The notes under the pieces were generated by a model. That model did not search any database, was not told the DNA's origin, and saw only the letters and a program-made list of their open reading frames with translations. Below, one piece after another: positions 13,501-25,500 of a stretch of 64,000 nucleotides of DNA; within the stretch, counting starts at the first letter, position 1; each line of letters begins with the position of its first letter. The stretch covers positions 202,422,244 to 202,486,243 of the forward strand of contig CP136061.1 of NCBI GenBank assembly GCA_032622095.1, read 5' to 3'. Source of the stretch: Siphonodentalium dalli (lineage: Eukaryota; Mollusca; Scaphopoda; Gadilida; Siphonodentaliidae). Position numbers and translations under genes: made by a program.

Positions 13501-16500
13501 GTATTTACCTGTTTGGTTATTTGGAAGATTTCTTTCCTTTAACCCCAAAATGGCCGGGTCCTATGTATGACATACATGTATGCTTCCCATTTTACCATAT
13601 TAGTATTATAAACCTCAGAAATATGACTTGTTGACATTCATCGGAAAGCTCTCACTGAGAGCTTTCCGATGAATAACAACAAGCCATATTTCCGACTAAA
13701 TCCTGAAAATTTACCCATAATTCTGCTGTGGTTAACCCTTTGGAGAGTATCTATAACGTCATATACATGACGTCATGCGTGAGTTTAATGTCAACAATTA
13801 TTAACAAATTCGGGTGAAAAGTCCAATAATTCGTTTTAATTTATGTGTATTTTCTGTTTACGTATGCTATCATAATCCATTGCACTTATACATTGGGACA
13901 TTATATTAATCAAAATATCTCCTATACAAATCATTTATAAATCAGATGATCAATTGAAGTTATGTCTTCATAAAAATGATACTTCCTGAAACGACATATA
14001 TGTCATTCCACTCGCAAACCGTACGGCGACATATGTGTCGTTCTACTTGCCAAATTTTTAAGGAGTTATTTAGGGCATTACTGTATCACCAACGAATATA
14101 TAGCAATCCTTCTGAACATGATATATCTGCTTATATTTCCCAAACATCCCTCCGGATATATAACAGACCATTCCAAGTAAGTCTTTTATAACTGAATGGG
14201 AGAATCCATTTTGTAAAGAAAGGGTTAATTAACTTACATATCTCTTCAGGAATATCATGGAAGCCCATTCACACCCTTGATTACAAAAGCTACTTAAAAC
14301 CAAAGTGGGACTATATCACTCTGCCTATGTCAGCAAGAACGTCAAGCACTCGAATCAGATGGTGGCAGCCGGTTCCAGCCAACAGCGAGAGACCCAGGGC
14401 CACATGGGCCATCGATAACCTTTTCATTGGTGGTTCAGATATCAGTCCGTCAAGTCTCAAGGTCACGTTCAATGAATCGCTTCCTCAAAGTGATGCACCC
14501 TGGGAGTTTCATCCATATGGATCACTTGAGGATGAGGTGTGTGGCGAAGAGCGGAAGTCACTTAGTTGGCCAAAAGAATCAAAAGCCCGACGACAGTTTA
14601 CGACAAACCAACTTATTGTCCAGAGTGGCTATATGCTGCAGTTCAAGGTCAGTTTAATTATGGGATATATTCTGATAGTCTTGTCCAGGTTGCTTGTAGC
14701 CGCAAAATGGAATAAATTTATCTCAAGCATTATGAATGTGATAGGGTCCTGCGAATATTCGATATTCGATTCGAGATTCGATTCGAAAGTCAAATTCGAT
14801 TCGAATTCGAGTCGAAATTGCCAACTCGAAATTTTGAATATACCCTGGTGGAAAAGTAGGCTGTTTACGGACATCGATCTTAGCTGTTTTTGTGCCATTT
14901 AATTACAGAAAATGATGTATATATGCACCTTATAATTCTTATTATACATCGCGATTATATATATTAGATATAAGTATAGCCAGCAATTTGCCACTATAGG
15001 ACTACTAAATACGCTTGAATTCTAGCTTTGAACATGGTAGCCAAAAGCTCGGAGATCACCGATGGACCGACAACGCGCGTGAATAATAATAGCTATGAGA
15101 CTGAGCAACCGCTAGCGTTATCCGCCGTCTATCCGTCTCAGATCTGCATTATGTAGTATAGCTGAGAATTTAAACAACACGTGTTCCCGGCATCGAAAAG
15201 TGCATTTTGGCGATGTTTTCTTCTGAAGTTTACTTTCAATTTCTGAGCGTTCTTTGACACTTGACAAAATGCCGTCGTTATTCATGTTTATTTTAAACAT
15301 GATAAAACTGCAGGTATATTGCAGGGATGTACACGTGAGATGAATGCAATCTGGTGTATAAATCGCAGGCATCTGGGACAATAAACCGTCTATGGAATCA
15401 TCTGTCCAAGAAGCATCCAACACTACATAATCAGGCTACCCTGCGACTGTTGTTGCATCTTCAAGTTTATAACAATGGGTGATTCCGAATGTCGATTTGA
15501 AATTTTGCATGTACATGCAAACTGTACAAATGTCGCGTGATTTTAGTTCTGATAATCCGTTTAGTGGTTATATATTAATCGTCGTGACGGCCGCATGGAC
15601 ATTTTTTTTAAATCTGCCTTTTTTCTCGACAATTATCATTTGAAGTTAATAGTATTACAAACGACAGTTCATCGCCACATTAGTTATGATGGAACTTCGT
15701 GCATGTAGTTGATAGAACGTTTCACAAATCGTCTAATCGTTGACAAAACATGCCCAATTGAGAATGCAACACACAGATATGATTCGATTTGATATTCGAT
15801 TCGATATTCGATTCGATTTCCAGAATTCGATTCGATATTCGATTCGATCAAAATCTCCAATTCGCAGGACCCTAGAATGTGAGTCACATTTGATGTTATT
15901 CACCTCTCTTCATGGCATATGATCCATGCAAATCATATGGCAGCATCAAATTAAACACGTAGGATGCATGAAGCAAGAGCGAATAAAATTAGCTTGCTGT
16001 GCTAATTGTGCAGTGTAAATAAAAGATTGCATGCAACTTGTGGCTGGAATACCCACACAGTGCCAAATTGCACTCTGAAAATTTCATCGGCTGAATAGTT
16101 GTTGAGTTATGACATCGGACAAACAATTGCATGCACAAAACTGGGAAAATTATAAGATGAAAAAGGGCCATAGCTAGGTCAGTAAAACATTTGCAGGCAA
16201 CATCATTCGGTATTTTATGTGTGGATCATGTGATGTGGAAGACGTTTTCATAACAATGGTTGCGAATTGAGAAGATGGTCTCTTCAAGTGTTTGAGATAT
16301 TTTTATATGAATTTGACGTTCGTTCTTTCAAGTTATCAATGGTCTTAAAAATATAGAAACTAAGGGCTATAGATAAGATAAAATAATATCGGACAACCTG
16401 GTTTTCAAACTCGATTGAGATATTGCTGTGAATAATACATATATCAAATATAAATGGAATTGATTGACATTTGTTCAAGTTATCGTGCTAACAGCCGTCA

Positions 16501-19500
16501 AGTTAATGAAAATATTCAAACTAAGGGCCTTAAGTCAGGTAAAATAAAATGGAAAAATCTAGTTCTCAAACACGATGGAGATATTGTTGTGAAGGATCCA
16601 GTTATATCAAATATAAATGGAATAGTTTGACGTTCATTCAAGTTATCGCACTATTACAGCCTTAACCCTTTGAGTGCCAGGTCCGATTTTTGTATCAACC
16701 CATATACCCTGTGCCAATGCATTCTCTTATATATGCGAGTCGACCATAGGTCGCCTCGCATATATAAGAGAATGCATTGGCCTAACAATTTTATTTTTTT
16801 TACAATTTTAATAATTTATTCTTATATTCTTTAACAGACTTATTTTGTAGGTTTAGGGCCGATGAGATCGGCCCCTGGCACTCAAAGGGTTAAAATTGAC
16901 TAAAGACCATATATATTCCTCCAGATGAATAATTACAATGTATAGTTATATAAATAACTGAATGGGAGATTCCATTAAGCAAAGAATGGGTTAAGCAAAT
17001 GTGTCCAAGTTTGGATAAAGTGTGTCTGATATTTGCAGAATGAGGTTCCCAGAGGGTGAATTTAGCAATGTTACCCCATCGAGTGGGGTTAGCATCACCA
17101 AACTCACCATCTGGGGACCTCGTTCTGCTTAGCCTTATCTTTTGGGAAGTATATATAGCCTCAAATAACATTGTTTTCAGTTGTTTTAGTAACTTTTTTG
17201 TCTTATATCCCCTAATTTGCAGAAGATAAAATGCTTAATCGAGATGACTATACATCGCCAACTTCAATTGGCAAACTTCATTCTGATCCTAGGTCTCCCA
17301 TAGCAGCTAGTTGAGGCGTAAGCAGATTAAGGTTCCCGGGGGGTGTATTTGGTGATGCTAGCCTGCCATGTGGGATAGCATCTCTAAATTCACCCTCTGG
17401 GGACCTCATTCTGCAAATGTCAGAAACACTATTTCAAGGCTTGAATGTATCTAATAACTATTCCTGTTTGTGCAGATATCGGTCGGCTGTTCAGAGAGGT
17501 TCAATGCTTGTGCATCGTATGAACCTGTGCAACTGCTCTTTAATAAACATCCACAAAAGAACCATTGGGAGCTATTACGGCCACTGTGTTTACCAGACAG
17601 TATGATAATGATGGACTGTGCACCACAGAACTATCATCACGCGACGGAATACACGCCAGATGGTCATCGGAGGTGGACCAGGGTCACCATCCCACTCCCA
17701 GAAAAGGTTTTCTCAGGGTATGTGTCCATTTATTTGGGTCAAATTTGAATTTGTACATTGGTCATTTCCAGCAGAAAGTTGCATTTTTGTGAAAATGTTG
17801 AATTCTTCTAAATTTATCACTGTATTAGTCAGTGGAATGGTTAGATACCCAAATTTAGGAATCTTTTTTAATTTTCTCAATAACTGCCACCAATCCTTAG
17901 TATATGGAAACATCACTGACAGTCATTAAGGTATATATTTTCCCAGATTATTTCACCGAAAATATTCACCCAGAATTTACTTCCCCATTGGTTTGTCCCG
18001 TCAGTCACATTTTGGGTTCATAATGTTGTGGTACACATAAACTTTTGAGATACTGATACCAACTTTTGTTTTCTTACATTTTTTCACAATGGAACATTTA
18101 TATAAGAAATTATGTTATCCAATACAAATTCATTCAATTCTTTTAAATGTAGCCATGTAAATTATGTCCCATCAGTCACAAAACATTCTCAAATATCTTG
18201 AGTTTATGGACACATACACATAACCATCAAAATGCCACAATATATCATGTTACCAAAGAGAACCCATGCCAAAGTCGAGATTTTAGTTTTAATATTTCGA
18301 TTTCTTTGTATGCTGATGTATCAGCTCTTGAATGTACTTGTAATTATATTGCAATTGATAACTGTATGTGAGACATTTGGAAATGAAAGTTACAGAGTGT
18401 ATATTAGAGCTCATTTAATATTTTAAATGAACTGCATTGCATACTGTCTTTTAATTACTGACAGTGTTATGTTTTAATGTGAGATTCAATATATTATTAT
18501 ATAAATGCATGATGTGACAAGTGAAACAAGATGTACATGTTTATTCAATACTGAATATTTGTCACACATTTCATATCAGATTATCACTTTTTTTATCAGT
18601 AGTGTTAAGCCCAAAAAATAATTCCGAAAATAAAACTATGGATATAATTAGTTTCTAAATTAATTTACAAGTATTTATATAAAAGTGCACTATTTAGAGG
18701 ACAGCCACAAATATTTTGGAAATACTGAGGTGACGTAATTACCTTACATCCCATGCAAGAAATGGTTTTCCAAATCGAAGATGGCAGCCAAAATGGCAAC
18801 CATAATTTTAAAACACTCCCACATTCCTTTACTATTTCTTATGATAGGCGTTATTATTATTATGCGAATTCTACCCACAATAATAATGAATTACATGTGG
18901 ATATGGAACATTGATACAAAGTATTTAATTTTTGTTGGGAAATTGATAGTCACAGCCAAGATGGCAGCCAAACTGGTGTCCAGGAATTGAAGTTAATATT
19001 TTCACATACTAATTTCAACTTTTTGTTATAATATCGATATGTATGGAAGCCATCTTGTCTGGAGTCTCAGCAGCCACCAAATTCAGGACCAAATGTGGTT
19101 TGTGCAAAAGAAGGAGAACCTTGCCCTTTTATAGCCCGTTTGAGGACGAGCTTCAATTTGATTGGTTGTTGCCAGGCTGATAGGGGTCAGACTGCGGTTG
19201 GGGTGAAGTTTACATGTTTGTGTTCTCATATGGGGTTCTCATGTGCGATGCAATACTCACGGGGTTCTCGTATGGTTTACTTGGGGTTCCCATGTGGGGT
19301 TCTCTTGTGGCATAGAGTTGCCATATGGGGACCTCTTGGGGTTCCCATGTCTGTTTCTCTGTGAGATCTGTGGGTTAGGGTTCTCATAATTTGTGGGGTC
19401 CTTGTGTAGAGCTTCTCTTTTGAAGTCAGGTTGTCAATTGTGGTTCCCATGTGGTGTTCTCGTGTTGATGTTCTTATATGAGAAGAGGTTGTCGTGTGGG

Positions 19501-22500
19501 GTTCTCATGTGGAACTTATATGGTTGGGGATCTCACGTGAGGTCCCCCTTTAGTAGAGATAAAATTATCTTTTGGGGTTCTCATGTAAGGTTTTTAAGTT
19601 GTGGTTCTCATTGTGAAATGAGATTGCCCTGTGGGTTCTTGTGTGGGATTGGTGGGTTGCTGTTCTCATAGGGGTTTCCCTCGGTTTATGTCTCTGTGTG
19701 ATCTGTGGATTGTGGTTCTTATAGGAGATGGTGTTGCCATATGGGGTTATTGTGTGGAGGTTCTCTTGTGAGGTCATGCAGGTTGTCTTTTGGGGTTCCC
19801 ATGTGGGACTCTCCAGTCTTGGAATTCTCATATGAGGTGGGGTTCCTAAGTGGGGTTCTTATGTGAGATTTGTCCTTGTCCTATATATGCAATCACATCC
19901 AGCAATTACTATTGATGAGCTTGTCTATAAATACCATACAAATTATTTTTTCACCCCAGAGATCAAATGAAATAAAGTGCCCTTCCACAAACATATATAA
20001 AAGTTTAGATTTCAGTGGTGTCCCATCAGTCACAAAAGTACTGTCCCATCAGTCATGTCGATTCCTTCATAGCATTTCAGTTTCAGAATGAATGTGCCAC
20101 CAACACTCGATTTTTCTGTTAGAAAAATATTATGATATTTCATTTACAGCGATGATATAACTGAAATCCAATGTTTGGGAAAATGCCATCAGTTAGCGTA
20201 GAGGTACCCAAAAACCTTGTCCAAAACATGTCCCTCAGTCACATAGAACAAAATTGACATATTTGGCTACAGGATTAGTCATTTAAAAATGATAACTAAT
20301 ATTGTTAAGAGAGTTGATTAACCTTCTTCTGAACATGATTTAGTTATCTTTAATCTATTTGGATGGGCATGGTCAATTGTAGAAAAAAATGAAATTTTGG
20401 TTTGTCCCATCAGTCACACATGAAATTCACCATAATTATGTTAACTTGCATGCAATTCAAATCATAGTCATGTTGATTAAGTTGGATATTAATTAAAAAC
20501 AATTCTGCAGTGAATTACTAAAACATAATTGGAAAACATGAGACAGAAATTTATTTTCAGTTACTTTTTAATTCAGATCAACCAGATTCCGATGGGTACA
20601 AAATACAGATTCAACTGGAGAGACGACGGCTGGCTGGGCTTTAAATGATATTTACATTGGAGAGAAATGTCCCGATATGTGTAATAACAAGGGAGACTGC
20701 CAGGATGGTGTATGTCACTGTGATGAAGGTTATGAAGGTGCGCATATATTATCTATTATAGTCTATTTATATATTAGTTTATTAGTCTATATATCTGCTT
20801 TGACAATGTTATTTTTATCAGGACAATTAATGCTATTATTAAAGTGATGTGAAACACTCTGGTAGGGTGATCAAATAGAAATGGAGTATAATCTTGCTCA
20901 TAGTAGTTATTTTTACAAAGAGTATATAAAAATTAACACATGCAGTCATTCTTATATTCATTAAATTAAGTGACTCTCGATGGCGAAATCATTTTCGTTA
21001 GTTTATCGACAACAGTTGCGTCCCAAATAGAGATGTAAATATTGAGCGTTGTTCAGACGATGTTTTCTATGGCATGGTATGGTCTATTGGCTTGAGATTT
21101 TTCAGCAATGTTAGTAGAATGCTACATTCCCCCAGTTGGCATAGCGCCTGATTACTAACTTATCAGTTTCACGCACCCGAACAAGTACATAATATGTCTT
21201 TAAGAATATTCTGTGATGATATAGAGAATTCTCAATCTCATCCATGTATTTGTAAATGGATGAGAGGAATTCTCTGATAGAGGGAAGGAATTTGAGTGGA
21301 TATAGTATGTCTGACATTTGCAGAATGTGGTCCCCAGAGAGTGGAATTAGTGATGCTGTCCCGCACAGCGAAATAGCAGCACCAAATTCGCTCTCTGGGG
21401 ACCTCGTTCTGCTTAGGGCTCATCTTCTGGGAAGTATCTATAGTCTCAATCTAACATTGTTTTTAGTTACTTTTTCTCTTCTGTTCAGTTTCTATATCCC
21501 CTAATTTGCAGAAGATAAAATGCATAATCGAGGTGGTTACTGGGTGAACATCACTACCTTCAACTGGGGAACTTCAACCTGATCCTAGGTCAGTTGAGGC
21601 CTAAGTAGAATGAGGTTCATAGAGGGTGAATTTGGTGATGCTAGCCCATCATACAGGATAGCATCACTGAATTCACACTCTGGGGACCTCATTCTGCAAA
21701 TGACAGGCTAACTATTTCCAGGCTTGATTCTAGCCCAGTTTCTCTAGAGGTGCGTAATGAATTACGGTAGCTCATACTAGACTCTGCAGTCTGTAATACG
21801 TAGAGAGAATGATATTTTACTGTTCAATCACAAGGCATGCATACTAAATTTAAAAAAAAAAACATAGCTTAAACTACCGCTAAGCCTGCATTTAATTGTA
21901 TGTTTCGTATGCTAAAATGTGACCTTGCATGCACAAGTCTGTGAAGCAATTCAAAACTGCAGACAGATGTCATAGATTTATGTGAATAATGTTGTTACAG
22001 CGTAAAATGAATACCTGTGCCTAAATATATGGCGCCATCATATGCCCTATCACTAACTCGTGGCCATTTTGGATCCACCTGGTCCGGTTCCGTGGTTTCA
22101 TGGATTCATCGGTGGTTTCAGTGCTACAGGTCAAAGTTTTGGAGTAGCATTTCCATATATGGAGCTTTTGAATTATTCATGACTTCCATATATGGAAAGT
22201 TAAATAAAACCATGGAATCGGACATGGTGGATCCAAAATGGCTGCGAGTTAGTGATAGGGCATATTAAAGCACATATCGTTTTGGAAATCTGAACCAGGA
22301 AATTGTGAGATCTGTATGATCTAACTTTCACCTATATTTGCATAAAAAACATACCAGAATTATTTCATACCGATTAACATACATAATTAAATGCGAAAAA
22401 AAAGTTTGCATGCATGGGTTTTTGGGACCATGTGTGCAGGCCTGAGACACGGGGAATTGACCTAAGTTTAAATAATGTGTATCTCTTTCCTGAATTTTCT

Positions 22501-25500
22501 ACATCAAACTGGGACAGAAATATGACTATTTTCAGAGCATTACAGAACAATTTTATATTAATTGAAATATGTATAACACTGAATATTTCTTGAATATTTT
22601 TAAAGAACAATTATTTGAACGTGTTTTCAAAAGATCAAGTTTTTGTTGGAACTGTGACCAGGAAGAGCATCATCGTGTGGAATTTTCTACCAAAGTTTTT
22701 GATCCGTTGAATATCTCCATCAAGCCTGAGTTTAGTGTGTCTGTCATTTGCAGAATGAGGTCACCACAGGTAGAATTTAGTGATGCTATCCCGCACAGCA
22801 GGCTAGCATCACCAAATTCACCCTATGGGGACCTCACTCTGCATGGTCTCATCTGCTATGGCAGACATAGACTCAGATTGAAGTTCACAAATGGTGAATA
22901 TTGTGATGTACACCCATTGGGAACCTCGATTATGCAATGTGTCATCTGCCAATTTGGGGATATAGAGAAACTAAACTAAAACAGAAAATAGAATCTATGT
23001 GAAGAAGTTTCTATAGAAATTTGATAATAAAGAAACTTTCCAGAAAAGATGAGGCCTAAGCAGAATGAGGTCCCCAGAGGGTGAATTTAGTGATGCTAGC
23101 CTGCTATGTAGGATAGCGTCACTAAATTCACCCTCTGGGGACCTCATAGCAGGCGAGCATCATTAGATTCACCATCTGGGGACCTCATAGCAGGCTAGCA
23201 TCACTAAATTCACCATCTGGGGACGTCATAGCAGGCTAGCATCACTAAATTCACCCTCTGGGGACCTCATAGGCTAGCATCACTAAATTCACCATCTGGG
23301 GACCTCATAGCAGGCTAGCATCACTAAATTCACCATCTGGGGACCTCATAGCAGGCTAGCACCACTAAATTCACCATCTGGGGACCTCATAGCAGGCTAG
23401 CATCACTAAATTCACCCTCTGGGGACCTCATAGACTAGCATCACTAAATTCACCATCTTGGGACCTCATAGCAGACTAGCATCACTAAATTCACCTTCTG
23501 GGGACCTCATAGCAGGCTAGCATCACTAAATTCACCCTCTGTGGACCTCATAGGCTAGCATCACTAAATTCACCATCTGGGGACCTCATAGCAGGGTAGC
23601 ATCATTAAATTCACCATCTGGGGACCTCATAGCAGGCTAGCATCACTAAATTCACCCTCTGTGGACCTCATAGGCTAGCATCACTAAATTCACCATCTGG
23701 GGACCTCATAGCAGGGTAGCATCATTAAATTCACCATCTGGGGACCTCATAGCAGGCTAGCATCACTAAATTCACCATCTGGGGACCTCATAGCAGGCTA
23801 GCATCACTAAATTCACCCTCTGGGGACCTCATAGTAGGCTAGCACCACTAAATTCACCATCTGGCGACCTCATAGTAGGCTAGCACCACTAAATTCACCA
23901 TCTGGGGACCTCATTCTGCAAATGACAGGCACCTTATTCTCAGGCCTGATCTCAGTCATCTCTATGATCTTACAGGCAAAAGTTGTGTGCCGTTGAGGAG
24001 GCGGCTCATTGGCAAGCTGTTTGAATCCTTTGAGGGCGGTATAATGACGTCGAGATGGGATGATGTTTCTGGTGGAGGTATTGGATTTGGATGTGGCGCT
24101 TTGGTGCCTCATGCTCATGGGAAGACACTCTACTTTAATGGTTGTGGCACAAGACAGGCTGTGACTGCTGAGATGGATCTCACAAATGCTAAGTATGAGA
24201 CTACCTACATTAGTACAATCTAAACACAACACAATAAAAAAAAAATTTGTTTAAAGTGATATGAAACACTCCGGTAGGGTAATCAAATAGAAATGGAGAA
24301 TAATCTTGTTCAAAGTAGTTATTTTACAAATATTATATCTAAATTGACAACACACACCGTCATTCTTATATATTATTTAAAGGCAGTGACTCCAATGGCG
24401 AAATCGTTTATCGCCGACAGAAGCGTCCCGATTTGAGTATAGTAAATATTTACAATATAGCGTAGTTCAGACAATGCTTTCTATGGAGTGGTACGGTCGA
24501 TTTTCTTCAGATTTTCGGTGATTTTAGTAGAATGCTACATTCCTCCAGTTGGCATAGCACCTGAATACTAACGTATCAGTTTACCGCACCCGACCAAGTA
24601 CATAATATGTCTTTAAATCCAACCAAATTTGGTTGAAATCGTTCAGGGGCAAATATGATTTTTGGTTTTTGACACATTTGTATATAGTTCTACTCTGTTG
24701 ATATTAAGTGAAGTTTGTGTCTATTTTTGTGCTTTTGTAATATGGACATATATATTTGTGTATATTTATTCAGAATTTAGCTAATTTAATTGTCCTTAAA
24801 TGTGATTATATCTAATTATCTCTGGAATCGGTTCATGTCGACACTGATATTCAAAATCCTATAACCTTGGACCGCAAAAAGGTACCCCCTTAAGTGTGTG
24901 ATCTATGTAAAGCGCTTATCACACTCTAGACTATAACATGCAGCACATAACTCAAATAAAATATTTTTCGACTTACGACTGGTTTTGATATGATGGGTGA
25001 CATATAGTCTTTTCCCCAAATAATTGACTTTCACAGCAGAATTATGGGTAATTTTTCATGATTTAGTCAGAAATATGGCTTGTTGCCATTCATCGGAAAG
25101 CTCTCAGTGAGAGCTTTCCGATGAATGGCAACAAGCCATATTTGCTGTGGTTAAGGAGTCGATTATTTAGGGCATTACTGTATAGTCTTTGCCCTACAGA
25201 TAGGATGCAGAGAGCATGATTTTTATTTTAGCATTTTTCTCTTTGCAGTAAAATAATGTTTGCCCTGCAGATAGGATGCCGAGAGCAGACACCTGATTGT
25301 AACGTACAACTCAGTGAAGGTCCTCACTATAAGGGTGTACTTCTACAATATACTACCAACAAGGTAACCTCATTTTCATCATATATATTTCTGTGTAAAG
25401 ACCCTTACAGATAATGTTACATTCGGCACGTCATTCTGCTATTTATGTGTCTCACCCCATATTCGAACAAACGAGAGGGACTTCATAGCGATCCAGTAAT

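Noticed and set aside
19393-19831. Cys/Gly-rich or Pro/Thr-rich frames on the two strands
   Set aside because: Both arise from the GT-rich degenerate minisatellite at 19195-19870.
23040-23930. CRISPR-like array (41-bp repeated units)
   Set aside because: The units are contiguous tandem copies without unique spacers, derive from a eukaryotic MITE, and lie in an intron.
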